From JBFWPF01 sp050250135 (lineage in GTDB: Bacteria; Chlamydiota; Chlamydiia; Chlamydiales; JAFEGQ01), in the NCBI GenBank assembly GCA_050250135.1, contig JBFWPF010000028.1, positions 1 through 28,446 on the forward strand: a DNA stretch of 28,446 bases, read 5' to 3'. Under the pieces are notes generated by a model. It was not told the DNA's origin, made no database searches, and saw nothing but the letters and a program-made list of their open reading frames with translations. The position numbers and the translations under genes are program-made. This document shows, in pieces, positions 7,195 through 15,039 of this stretch. How positions within the stretch are numbered: the stretch's first letter is position 1; each line of letters opens with the position of its first letter.

Positions 7195-8486
7195 CCTAGC
7201 TCCTCCAGCGTCTGCCCGATCTTTTCAAGGGCCAAGTCGAGGTGCTCCTCTTTGATGCAAGGGGGAAGGAGCATCCTCACCCGCTCGTGCTTAGCCCCTG
7301 CCACAAAGACCAGGACCCCATTGTCGAAAAGGCGGCGGACAAACCCCTCGCCGTCGGGATGGGAGAAGGCGCACATCAGCCCCACGCCGTAGGGTCCCGA
7401 AATCTGCGGTTCAAAGCGCCCTAATCCCTTCACGAAATAGGTATGAAGGGCCTCTCGGCGCCCCCCCGACTCTAGCTGCCCCAGCACACTCTTCGCCGCG
7501 TAGATCGCGGAGGTGCTCGAGATAAAGGTCTGGGAAAGGAGCCCCGCCCTTGGCTTGTAGGGGGTTCTGAAGAGGGTAGCGCACACCTGGCCCAGCTTGC
7601 CGATCGTCACGATGTCGACAAGGTCGAGGAGCCCTAGCGCCTGACAGGCGAGGAGAGAGGCCGTTCGCCCAAAGGTCTGGATCTCATCGGCCAGGATCGC
7701 AATGTCGTGGGCCTTTAGCAGGGTGAGGAGGGGGCGGAAAAAGTCGCTAGGGGCGGTGTAGATTCCCCCCTCTCCCTGCACCGGCTCGAAGAGGAAGGCG
7801 GCGTAGTCATGGGGATGTGCCTGCAGGTGCTTTTGAAGAGCGCCTAGCGCATCTCCCGGATAGAAAGGGAGGTAGTCGACCTCGAGGTTGGAGGGAAGGC
7901 CCTCCCGATAGGCGGGGCGGTCGGTCACCTGCGAGAGGGTGCAGGTCCTCCCGTGGAAGCTGTTGGCAAAGGCGAGGAGGCGCCGTTTTGGGGCCTGTTT
8001 CTGAAAGGCGAGCTTTAGCCCATTCTCAACGGCCATGGCGCCCGATGTGGTGAGAAAGCAGTGGGGGAGGCTGCAGCGCTCCGTTAGCTGCTCCATCAGT
8101 TCGATTGCCTCCCGGTTTTGCTGCAGGTTCCCCTGCATCACCAGGTCGTTTGAGGCGGCATCGATTGCAGAGCCAACCATCTCGGGGAGGCTATGGCCAG
8201 GGTGGACCCCAATGCCGCTGATCAGGTCGAGCTTAACCGAGCCATCAGCCAGCTCCACAAAGGGGCCATTCCCGATGCCACTCCCAATATAAGGGTACCA
8301 GAGGCCCGCCGCCCGCAGCTCCTTTGCCCGCTCCAGGAGCCGCTCATACCCCTCTTTAAGTGAGGGGTGAGGGCCCCGGATCGCCTGGACTCGCCCTTGG
8401 TGCTCCTTTACCGCTTCAAGGATGAGCCGTTTCCCCTCCGCTAAGCGGGGATCGAGGCGCAAGGCGTCGGCTACACACTTTCCCAC
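7191..8486 (-). CDS. class III PLP aminotransferase, presumed succinylornithine transaminase (AstC role)
   Basis: A 431-residue fold-type I aminotransferase of the class III (ornithine/acetylornithine) group. Visible motifs are SFHGRT (176-181), EPVQGEGG (234-241), LADEIQTFGRT (266-275) and the PLP lysine Lys297 in TIGKLGQV. Its N-terminal 80 residues and the lysine loop differ from E. coli AstC/ArgD, so it belongs to another subgroup. Position decides the role: it lies directly before astA with a 4-bp overlap, where astC sits in enterobacteria. The GTG at 8486 overlaps the M20 gene end by 16 bp; a TTG at 8462 is an alternative start. The amino donor, succinylornithine, is inferred from context only. 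Confidence 0.85.
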   Translation of the reverse strand: MGKCVADALRLDPRLAEGKRLILEAVKEHQGRVQAIRGPHPSLKEGYERLLERAKELRAAGLWYPYIGSGIGNGPFVELADGSVKLDLISGIGVHPGHSLPEMVGSAIDAASNDLVMQGNLQQNREAIELMEQLTERCSLPHCFLTTSGAMAVENGLKLAFQKQAPKRRLLAFANSFHGRTCTLSQVTDRPAYREGLPSNLEVDYLPFYPGDALGALQKHLQAHPHDYAAFLFEPVQGEGGIYTAPSDFFRPLLTLLKAHDIAILADEIQTFGRTASLLACQALGLLDLVDIVTIGKLGQVCATLFRTPYKPRAGLLSQTFISSTSAIYAAKSVLGQLESGGRREALHTYFVKGLGRFEPQISGPYGVGLMCAFSHPDGEGFVRRLFDNGVLVFVAGAKHERVRMLLPPCIKEEHLDLALEKIGQTLEELG

Positions 8487-9529
8487 TCAATCTCTCCGAT
8501 ATTTAAGCCGCATAAAAGGTCCCCTGCGAGCCGACTCCTCTCGACAAGCGACTGACGCACGCAATACTCCTCAGCCGTATGAAGTCCCCCTCCCACAACG
8601 CCAAGCGTATCGAGACAGGGGACCCCTTGCGCCGCCACCAGATTCCCATCGCACACTCCGCCCGTTTTTTGCCAGCGCACCTCAGGATCGAGCCTCTCGA
8701 TGATCCCCATCAGCTGCTCCGTCCCTGCCGATATCGGCTTCGGAGGGCGATCGGAGAGGGTCTCGCAAGTGATCGCGACCTCACGGCTCTTCTCGATGTG
8801 AGCGATTCGACCGGCCAAATCAAAGGGGGCCTCGTACCGGATGTTGAGCAGCGCTGAGGCCGACTCAGCCACCCCATTGAGCGCCTCTCCTCCCTCGATC
8901 TTCCCCACATTCCAGCCCGCCGGAAGATCGGCAAAGAGGGCGATCAGCGCGTGCGTGGCGCTCCTTCCCGCCTCAGGATCTCTCCCTGCATGAGCCGCCC
9001 GCCCTTTAACCCCGATCCGATAGTTGGCCGACCCCTTTCTCTCATTAATAAGGGCCCCATCGGGCAAAGCGGGCTCAAACAGAAGGGCGAGATGGCACCC
9101 CTTCGCCACCTCTTCGATGACCGGTCGCGACTTGGGCGATCCCAGCTCCTCATCCCCATTCAGCACAACTCGCCACCCCACCCGCTCCCCTCCCTGTGCT
9201 TCCAGTCGGGTGAGCGCTTCCAAGAGGATCACCAGCCCCCCTTTCATATCGGCAACGCCCGGACCGTACAGCCGCCCTCCCTCCTCTCGCACTGGCCATC
9301 CCGTTTGATGATAGGTGTCGTAATGCCCTCCCAGGTAGATCTGGAGGGGGGCGGAGGGGCGCTTGCGGAAGATCAGCCCACAACCTAGCCGCTCCTGATC
9401 CGCATCAAGGGGCGCAAAGTCGACAGAAAGGGCCTCCTGCATCACTTTGAGGCCAGCTGGGTCGTGACTCCAGCTAGAAATCTCACACCACCGCTTGAGT
9501 CGTTTTTCTAATCCTGACAATTTCTCCAT
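8471..9529 (-). CDS. M20-family metallohydrolase, candidate succinylglutamate desuccinylase
   Basis: A 352-residue dizinc hydrolase of the ArgE/DapE/carboxypeptidase G2 superfamily. Metal and catalytic motifs are intact: GHYDT (His69, Asp71), GVADMKGG (Asp94), GDEELG (Glu127, Glu128), Glu152 in FEPA, the dimerisation-domain His180 (AAHAGRDP), and a late GGGLHTAEEY histidine. It is the first gene of the ast operon. M20 enzymes cleave N-acyl amino acids, including succinyl amides (DapE), so hydrolysis of succinylglutamate to succinate and glutamate is the obvious hypothesis; no AstE (M14 family) gene is present here. The ATG at 9529 has only a weak ribosome binding site. Family call certain, substrate inferred. 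Confidence 0.88.
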   Translation of the reverse strand: MEKLSGLEKRLKRWCEISSWSHDPAGLKVMQEALSVDFAPLDADQERLGCGLIFRKRPSAPLQIYLGGHYDTYHQTGWPVREEGGRLYGPGVADMKGGLVILLEALTRLEAQGGERVGWRVVLNGDEELGSPKSRPVIEEVAKGCHLALLFEPALPDGALINERKGSANYRIGVKGRAAHAGRDPEAGRSATHALIALFADLPAGWNVGKIEGGEALNGVAESASALLNIRYEAPFDLAGRIAHIEKSREVAITCETLSDRPPKPISAGTEQLMGIIERLDPEVRWQKTGGVCDGNLVAAQGVPCLDTLGVVGGGLHTAEEYCVRQSLVERSRLAGDLLCGLNIGEIEWESV

Positions 9530-9832
9530 CTCGGGCGCATAATCAATTAGATGCCTTGTTCCTTATCACCCCATCAGAAATTTTTACACCCATTTTTTTG
9601 TTGGTGAAAAACCCGCCCAAGCTGTTACACGGGTAAGAATATGTACGTCCTTAGAAGGTTATGGCAGGTGGCCTCTTAGCGAATCGAGCCAGATTGTTGA
9701 AATCGCGACGAAGCCCATAGCCAAAGCGCTATGGGTGAGGAGCGAGATCGACAAGATGGCCGATGCAGCAAGAGGGCGACGCCACAACTTTTTAAGGGCG
9801 TACAAGAATAAGACCTGTCAACTGGGGCTGAT
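9530..9832. other. 303-bp gene-free stretch with one hairpin
   Basis: This stretch separates the ast operon (leftward) from the next rightward operon and should hold both promoters. The half nearest ast is AT-rich (9540-9640). In the other half, CCCATAGC at 9714-9721 pairs perfectly with GCTATGGG at 9728-9735 around a six-base loop, with no T-run. No frame of any length is coding-like on either strand and I see no tRNA. Nothing else is assigned. Confidence 0.4.
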
Positions 9833-10066
9833 GTGAAGAAGCAATCTGTAAGTGCGAAATTGGAAAAGGCTGTGATGAAAAAGCTCCTCGACCGACAGCA
9901 AAATGCCTGCTACGTATTGATTACTTGTGGAGAACCCTCCCCCTTGGGTGAAATGGAGGTCGAAATGACCTACGAAGGGGATTCCGACCTGGCCGCCTAT
10001 CTGATTGATAGCGCTCAGACCCTCTTTGAACAACCGTTAGCGCTGGCTGAATACCCGCAACCGTGA
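9833..10066 (+). CDS. small hypothetical protein, first of a coupled three-gene set
   Basis: A 77-residue soluble protein, not recognised. It has a basic helical start (KLEKAVMKKLLDRQ), then a beta-like stretch and an acidic C-terminal half with a short hydrophobic patch. The GTG at 9833 follows a GGGG-type ribosome binding site about five bases upstream. Its TGA overlaps the GTG of the next gene (10063-10066). Coupling to a membrane/coiled-coil protein and, through it, to an MFS transporter argues that it is a real gene. No signal peptide or membrane segment is seen. Confidence 0.65.
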   Translation: MKKQSVSAKLEKAVMKKLLDRQQNACYVLITCGEPSPLGEMEVEMTYEGDSDLAAYLIDSAQTLFEQPLALAEYPQP

Positions 10067-10869
10067 CCCATAGAACCTGGCTTTGGGCCTATCTCGGCCC
10101 CCTTTTCCTCCTCCCGGTAGCCCCCCTTTGCCATACCCCCCTCCTTCCTCTCGTTGCCCTTGTAACGCTTCCCGCTACTATTCTCTGGCGATACAAAGGG
10201 CTGGTCGGGTCGGCCCTTGTGTTAGGGGGGGCTCTCCTCCTGATCCCTTCTGAGCTCCGCCTCTGGCATGGGGGCTTCTCCCTCCTTGCGTTTGGCGCCG
10301 CTTACCTCTCCCTTCAGACCCTCTCCAAGATTGGGGAGCCCCTCACCCGCTCTCAGCAGGAGAGCAAGGAGAGAGGGGAGCGGCTGGCGACCCTCGAGGC
10401 CCACCTCAAGGAGGTCCACCGGGCCCATCTAGAGGAGGTCGACCGCTTAGAGGGGCGGCTTGGGGTGTCCAAGGCCCAAGAGGGGGCGATGCGGTCGGCG
10501 CTCAACGCCCTCCGCTGCGCCGCCTACCAGCAGGAGCTCGACCTTGGGCGCCTGCACAAGCAAAAACCGGCCGCCCTCCTTGGCCAGCTCAAGCAGCTCC
10601 GTAACCAGTTTCACGAGAAGGATGAGGAGCTTCATAAGGCGAGAGGGGAGCGGTATGAGGTCGAGACCCGCCTGCTCGAGCTGGAGCGGCGGTTTGAGGA
10701 GGAGCGGCTAGAGGCAGGGCGGGAGACCTTCTGGGTTACCCCCACCCCGCCCCCGCCAGCCGACGCCGGTGAGCTCGAGGCCCTTGTGGGAGATCTCCTA
10801 TCTGAGCTAAAATCCCGTTGTGTGCCCATGCATACCCTCGACCTCTCAGTATTAACTAGAAAATCATGA
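10063..10869 (+). CDS. hypothetical protein: N-terminal membrane helices plus long coiled coil
   Basis: A 268-residue protein with two clear halves. Residues about 7-85 are very hydrophobic and probably form three or four membrane helices. Residues about 93-225 are rich in Glu, Arg, Leu and Gln in heptad-like spacing and are predicted to be coiled coil. A proline-rich linker near 228-236 leads to a short C-terminal helix. The start is GTG, overlapping the upstream gene, and the stop overlaps the ATG of the MFS gene (ATGA, 10866-10869). The shape suggests a membrane-anchored scaffold reaching into the cytoplasm, perhaps organising its neighbours. No function is claimed. Confidence 0.7.
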   Translation: MTHRTWLWAYLGPLFLLPVAPLCHTPLLPLVALVTLPATILWRYKGLVGSALVLGGALLLIPSELRLWHGGFSLLAFGAAYLSLQTLSKIGEPLTRSQQESKERGERLATLEAHLKEVHRAHLEEVDRLEGRLGVSKAQEGAMRSALNALRCAAYQQELDLGRLHKQKPAALLGQLKQLRNQFHEKDEELHKARGERYEVETRLLELERRFEEERLEAGRETFWVTPTPPPPADAGELEALVGDLLSELKSRCVPMHTLDLSVLTRKS

Positions 10870-12101
10870 AGTCCTTCCTCGCTTCCATCCTGGCGCCGCT
10901 CCTCAGCATCGCCTTCCTGATGCTCAGCATCGGCTACTTCCTCACCTTTATCTCCCTCCGGATTGCCTATGAGGGGGGCTCCGATTTTGTCATCGGCGCC
11001 GTCCAGTCGGCCTTCTACGCCGGGATGTTGATTGGCGCCATGCGGATCGAGCGGATGGTCCGCCGGATCGGCCATATCCGCACCTTTGCCGCCTTTGCCT
11101 GCGTCAACACCATCAGCATCCTCGTCCAGGCCCTCTGGTACCAACCGATCCTCTGGTTCCTCTGCCGCTTTGCTGGCGGCGTTGCCGCCGCTGCCTCCTA
11201 TGTCGTCATCGAGAGCTGGCTCCTCTCCAAGAGCACCGTTGCCACCCGCGGGCGGATCCTCTCCTTCTATATGATCGCCCTCTACGCCTCCCAGTCGATC
11301 TCCCAATTTATCCTTAAGCTATTCCATATCAGCGACATAACACCGTTCCTCATCTCAGCAGCCCTCGCCTCCCTCTGTGCGATCCCCCTGGCGATCACCT
11401 ATAGCCCTTCGCCTAAGCCGGAGGAGCCCTCGGTCGCCAGCTTTTTCAATCTCCTCAAGGAGTCCCCCTTTGGTTTTATGGGGTGTGTGGTGGGGGGGCT
11501 GATCCTGAGCGCCATCTATGCTTTTGCCCCGATCTTTGCGGCTGAGACCGGCCTTCCTGTGCCCTTTGCCATGTTCCTCACCATTGCAGGGGGCTTTCTC
11601 CTTCAGTGGCCGATTGGGCATTTCTCTGACATCTTTGACCGGCGGCGTGTTCTGATGCTTACCGCTACCGCTGTCCTCATCCCATGCGCTGGCATCCTCT
11701 TTACCCCTAACTGGGCGATCCTGAATCTAGCCTTTCTTTTCCTTCTTGGGGGGCTGACCTTTACCCTTTATCCCCTTGGCATCACCCACGTTTGCGACCG
11801 GGTCCAGCCCCACGACATCACGGCGGCCACCGGTGTCCTCCTGGTCGCTTACGGCATTGGGGCCTCGACGGGCGCCATGATCTGCAGCCCCTTTGTGGAG
11901 TATTTCCACATCGCCGCTCTCTTTGCCTACATCGGGGTTTGTGCGCTGATCTTGGCCGGATTTGGCCTATATTCGATGATCCGCCGTCCTATTGTCCCGC
12001 TTGAGGACCAGAACCCTTACGTCCTTCTGCCCCGCGCCACCCAGGTCGCCTACGAGCTCGATCCTAGAGCTAATCCCACCGAGGAGGAGGATAAATCATA
12101 G
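10866..12101 (+). CDS. MFS transporter (YcaD-like)
   Basis: A 411-residue inner-membrane transporter with about twelve hydrophobic helices in two halves separated by a polar central loop near residue 180. The N-terminal half carries the conserved loop-2 basic stretch (ERMVRRIGHIRT). The second half contains the repeat version GHFSDIFDRRRVLM near residues 250-265. The pattern with FCRFAGGVAAAASYVVIESWLL resembles the YcaD/MFS_1 group, whose substrates are unknown. Translation is coupled to the coiled-coil protein upstream. Its 3' end converges with the toxin gene, leaving 17 bp. Confidence 0.88.
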   Translation: MKSFLASILAPLLSIAFLMLSIGYFLTFISLRIAYEGGSDFVIGAVQSAFYAGMLIGAMRIERMVRRIGHIRTFAAFACVNTISILVQALWYQPILWFLCRFAGGVAAAASYVVIESWLLSKSTVATRGRILSFYMIALYASQSISQFILKLFHISDITPFLISAALASLCAIPLAITYSPSPKPEEPSVASFFNLLKESPFGFMGCVVGGLILSAIYAFAPIFAAETGLPVPFAMFLTIAGGFLLQWPIGHFSDIFDRRRVLMLTATAVLIPCAGILFTPNWAILNLAFLFLLGGLTFTLYPLGITHVCDRVQPHDITAATGVLLVAYGIGASTGAMICSPFVEYFHIAALFAYIGVCALILAGFGLYSMIRRPIVPLEDQNPYVLLPRATQVAYELDPRANPTEEEDKS

Positions 12102-12118
12102 GCAAGGGACTCCTGTTG

Positions 12119-12556
12119 CTAGGTATCCCAGAGATTGCGGAAAGGGCGATTTCGATCCCAGCGGAGAATGCTAAAGTCCCGCTTATCGCAGGTTAGGATG
12201 TCGCCACTCTCAATGTACTCTGCCAGAATGATGAGAGAGAGATCAGCAAAATCGATCCGTTGTTTGGAATAGCGCTCAATGAGTGTCGCGATTCGAGAGA
12301 GATCCTGTTCATCTAACGGATGAATAGCGAACAGCTCTCCCGTTTGCTGGGCGTCCAATAGGTTCACAAGCTGACGAGAGGAAATCACATGAGCTAGTTC
12401 AGTCAGTACCGGCCATGTAGTAACCCAGGGACGATTTTGATAGGCCATAGTAAGAGAACAGGCCTTCCTATAGTGGCGATCTCTTGTATCTGCGAGGGCT
12501 GCTAGGAAACTGGTGTCGAGGATAATGGGCCCATTAGACCGTTTTTGTTTGCTCAC
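12119..12556 (-). CDS. PIN-domain toxin (VapC type)
   Basis: A 145-residue PIN-domain ribonuclease. The acidic metal-binding residues are in place: Asp14 (IILDTSFLAA), Glu53 (VLTELAH), Asp105 (IDFADLSL) and Asp124 or Asp127 (LTCDKRDFSIL). The GTG start overlaps the antitoxin stop by 4 bp, the usual antitoxin-first arrangement. VapC toxins cleave tRNA or rRNA when released from the antitoxin; which RNA is cut here cannot be told. Base composition is visibly less GC-rich than the neighbouring genes, in line with the mobility of such modules. Confidence 0.88.
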   Translation of the reverse strand: MSKQKRSNGPIILDTSFLAALADTRDRHYRKACSLTMAYQNRPWVTTWPVLTELAHVISSRQLVNLLDAQQTGELFAIHPLDEQDLSRIATLIERYSKQRIDFADLSLIILAEYIESGDILTCDKRDFSILRWDRNRPFRNLWDT

Positions 12557-12810
12557 CGTCCATATTTCCTTCTGATCGCTTCCTTGACCCTTGTTTCACA
12601 CGACTTGCGTCCTTGTGCAGTATGAGAGGAGCCAAGGTAACCATATTCTTCCAATATTTCCATCTTGGTCCGCTTTCCTGTGCTCAAACGGGCTGCTGAT
12701 TCTGCAAGCGATTTCCTTGTAGCCTCCGATCGACTGATCCCCCACGTTTTAGATAGCTTATCCAAGTTAGATTCGTCGTCGGGGTTGGTTCGTACATTGA
12801 GATGGCTCAT
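12553..12810 (-). CDS. ribbon-helix-helix antitoxin partner of the PIN toxin
   Basis: An 85-residue protein. The ATG at 12810 is preceded by AGGAGG at good spacing, so I reject the longer frame beginning at 12861. The N-terminus (HLNVRTNPDDESNLDKLSKTWG, then SRSEATRKSLAE) has the strand-helix-helix pattern of RHH/MetJ-type DNA-binding antitoxins. The charged C-terminal tail would bind and block the toxin. It should also repress its own promoter through the repeats at 12820-12860. Confidence 0.82.
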   Translation of the reverse strand: MSHLNVRTNPDDESNLDKLSKTWGISRSEATRKSLAESAARLSTGKRTKMEILEEYGYLGSSHTAQGRKSCETRVKEAIRRKYGR

Positions 12811-12819
12811 ACATCCTCC

Positions 12820-12860
12820 TGTGACACATATTGTAACACATGCTGATTTTTTGTGATACA
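12820..12860 (-). promoter_or_regulatory. operator-like repeats and promoter of the toxin-antitoxin pair
   Basis: Three related nine-base sites lie just upstream of the antitoxin. On the plus strand they are TGTGACACA (12820-12828), TGTAACACA (12832-12840) and TGTGATACA (12852-12860). Each has TGT/ACA dyad ends. On the coding strand the second site contains TGTTACAAT, a good extended -10 element, so protein bound here would cover the promoter. RHH antitoxins typically bind such short repeated sites. Confidence 0.6.
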
Positions 12861-12887
12861 AATTATAAGCATTTGAAAACCAACAAT

Positions 12888-13760
12888 CTATCTTGTCAGG
12901 ACCTCACACCCCTCATCCGTAATGAGGAGGGTGTGCTCCCACTGGGCGGAAGGGCGACCATCTACGGTGCGCGCCACCCAGTGGTTGAGGGGATCGATCT
13001 GGGCCTCCGCCTTGCCCGCATTGATCATCGGCTCAATCGTAAAGGTCATCCCAGGCGCTAGGGGAATATGGACGGTGTTGCGGCAGTGGGGAATTTGGGG
13101 GGGCTCATGGAAATCGAGACCGACCCCATGGCCAACAAACTGATGAACCACACTGCACCCCCGCCCCTCGGCATAGTCGGTGATCGCATCGCCAATCGCG
13201 CTGAGCAAAACCCCCGGCTTCAGAATGGCGATCGCCCGCTCCAAGCACTCGTGGGCCGTCTCCACTACCGCCTTGCGCTCCTCACTGGTCTTCCCGATCA
13301 CCACCATTCGGCTTGTATCCCCGTAGTAGCCGTCGAGTATCGCCGAGACGTCGATGTTGAGGATGTCCCCCTCCACAAGGGGTTGGTCATCGGGTATCCC
13401 ATGGCAGATCACCTCGTTGAGCGAGGTGCAGATAGGGGCCGGAAAGGGGGGCTCCCCGTAGCCCAGCGGGGCAGCAATCGCCCCCGCCTCTTGGTGGAGC
13501 TCTAGCGCATAATCGGCGAGCTCTCGCGTGGTTACCCCCGCCTTGGCCCTTTTGCACACCTTGCCTAAGATCTCGGCCGTCAGCCGGCACGCCTTCCGAA
13601 TCCCCGCGATCTGCTCCGGCGTCTTGAGCAGAATGCCAAATTGCTTCCGGTACTGCTCGGCCAGTTTCTCATGATGGAGCTCAGCCGGAAGCTGCGGATA
13701 GTGGCACTTCTTAAACTTCTGCCCACTGCCACACCAGCAGGGATCATTTCTTCCGATCAT
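12888..13760 (-). CDS. map: methionine aminopeptidase with SEC-C zinc motif
   Basis: Removes the initiator methionine from nascent proteins. The 290 residues open with a SEC-C motif (CWCGSGQKFKKCH, residues 8-20), an extension typical of chlamydial and some other bacterial Map proteins and thought to bind zinc and the ribosome. The pita-bread catalytic domain follows, with metal ligands Asp137, Asp148, His211, Glu243 and Glu275 and substrate His120. The ATG lies inside the end of truA (17-bp overlap), so the two are co-transcribed. An active type I enzyme is expected. Confidence 0.96.
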   Translation of the reverse strand: MIGRNDPCWCGSGQKFKKCHYPQLPAELHHEKLAEQYRKQFGILLKTPEQIAGIRKACRLTAEILGKVCKRAKAGVTTRELADYALELHQEAGAIAAPLGYGEPPFPAPICTSLNEVICHGIPDDQPLVEGDILNIDVSAILDGYYGDTSRMVVIGKTSEERKAVVETAHECLERAIAILKPGVLLSAIGDAITDYAEGRGCSVVHQFVGHGVGLDFHEPPQIPHCRNTVHIPLAPGMTFTIEPMINAGKAEAQIDPLNHWVARTVDGRPSAQWEHTLLITDEGCEVLTR

Positions 13761-14469
13761 AGTCTACCTTCACCAGCGCAAGTCCATGGGCCGGCGCGCA
13801 CATTCCCGCCGCCTGCCGATCGAGTCCTGCCAGTATGTCACCCATTGCGTTAGGGGGCAACTTTCCCTGCCCCACTTGCACCAGCGTCCCCACCACATTG
13901 CGGGCCATCCGATAGAGGAAGGACTCCGCCCGCAGCACCACCGTCAGCTCCCCCTCAAACGTGAGGTGGAGTGTTCGCACCGTATTCTCCCGCCCCTCCT
14001 TCGTCACATTGGCAAAGGCGGCAAAGTCGTGCCTGCCCCGGAGCCGATCAGCTGCCTCCTCCATCGCCGCCACATCGAGGTGGGGGCAGTGCCAGTGGGT
14101 CCTCCGCGCGTGGGGGAGCTGTACCTCGGAGAGGGTGAGTTGGTAGCGGTACTCCTTAGCCAGCGCATCGAGTGTCGGATGAAAGTTAGCAGGGGCCTCC
14201 TCCAGCGAGAGGACCCGCACATCAGGCGGGAGCAGGGCATTGACGCTCCTAAGAGGGGGAACACCTTTTCTACTAAAAAATTGAATTGTCTGACCCGTTG
14301 CATGGACCCCGGCGTCGGTTCGGCTGGCCGCCTGTAAGCTCACGGGGTGCTGGAGGATCTGCTCCAGCACCGCCTGGAGGGTTCCCTCAATCGTGGGCCC
14401 CATCCCCACCTCCTGCCAGCCCAGGTAGGCGGTCCCGTCGTAGGCAACAATCCCTTTTAAGTTTATCAT
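13744..14469 (-). CDS. truA: tRNA pseudouridine(38-40) synthase
   Basis: Makes pseudouridine at positions 38-40 of the tRNA anticodon arm. The 241-residue protein has the family start (LKGIVAYDGTAYLGWQ) and the catalytic Asp52 in SRTDAGVHA. Later blocks KEYRYQL, GRHDFAAFAN and ESFLYRMARNVVGTL are all TruA signatures. It overlaps map at its 3' end. The divergent tsaC begins only 27 bp away, so its promoter must lie partly within the tsaC coding region. Confidence 0.95.
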   Translation of the reverse strand: MINLKGIVAYDGTAYLGWQEVGMGPTIEGTLQAVLEQILQHPVSLQAASRTDAGVHATGQTIQFFSRKGVPPLRSVNALLPPDVRVLSLEEAPANFHPTLDALAKEYRYQLTLSEVQLPHARRTHWHCPHLDVAAMEEAADRLRGRHDFAAFANVTKEGRENTVRTLHLTFEGELTVVLRAESFLYRMARNVVGTLVQVGQGKLPPNAMGDILAGLDRQAAGMCAPAHGLALVKVDYDRKK

Positions 14470-14496
14470 GCGGCGATTTTATCAGCCCTTGCGATT

Positions 14497-15036
14497 GTGG
14501 ACGAGATTATCAAGCATTTGAAGAGGGGAGAGGTAGTTGCCCTCCCAACCGATACCGTTTATGGCCTGGCGGCGCCCTTTGCGGCGGTGGACAAGCTCTT
14601 TGCCCTTAAGGGGCGCTCACCCCACCAGCCGATTTTGATCCTTGCGGCCACCCTTGACCAGATAGAGCCCTACCTGGAAAACCCTCCGCAGAGCTTTTAT
14701 TGGCTAGCGCGCGACTATTGGCCGGGACCTTTAAGTCTAGTGGTGCCGGTGAAGGGGGATTTGCCCCAGGCCTGCCAGCAGGAGGGGTCGGCCGGCTTCC
14801 GCATTCCCAACCATCCTCTGGCTCTCGAGGTCTTGGCTGAGGTGGGCCCCCTTGCGGTCACCTCGGCGAACCGGTCTGGTGAGCCTCCGGCTAAAAAGGC
14901 GGAGGAGGTCCATTTTGATGTGCCGATTCTCGCTGGGGGGGCGGCATCAGGAGAGCCCTCCACGATCCTCAAGTGGGAGGGCGCAAGGTGGGAGCTCATC
15001 CGCATGGGGAAGGTCGTGCCGCTCCTGCCCCAATAA
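14497..15036 (+). CDS. tsaC: L-threonylcarbamoyladenylate synthase (Sua5/YciO/YrdC family)
   Basis: First step of the tRNA t6A37 modification: threonine, bicarbonate and ATP to threonylcarbamoyl-AMP. The 179 residues form one YrdC domain, without the extra Sua5 domain. Signatures are RGEVVALPTDTVYGLA near the start, KGRSPHQPI (about 39-47), WPGPLSLVV and TSANRSGEP. The start is GTG at 14497 with no strong ribosome binding site. It converges with the broken macro-domain gene, leaving 3 bp. Confidence 0.92.
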   Translation: MDEIIKHLKRGEVVALPTDTVYGLAAPFAAVDKLFALKGRSPHQPILILAATLDQIEPYLENPPQSFYWLARDYWPGPLSLVVPVKGDLPQACQQEGSAGFRIPNHPLALEVLAEVGPLAVTSANRSGEPPAKKAEEVHFDVPILAGGAASGEPSTILKWEGARWELIRMGKVVPLLPQ

Positions 15037-15039
15037 GGG

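Noticed and set aside
8471..9529. M20 hydrolase as DapE of lysine synthesis
   Set aside because: The genome uses DapL, which makes succinyl-DAP unnecessary, and the gene lies in the ast operon.
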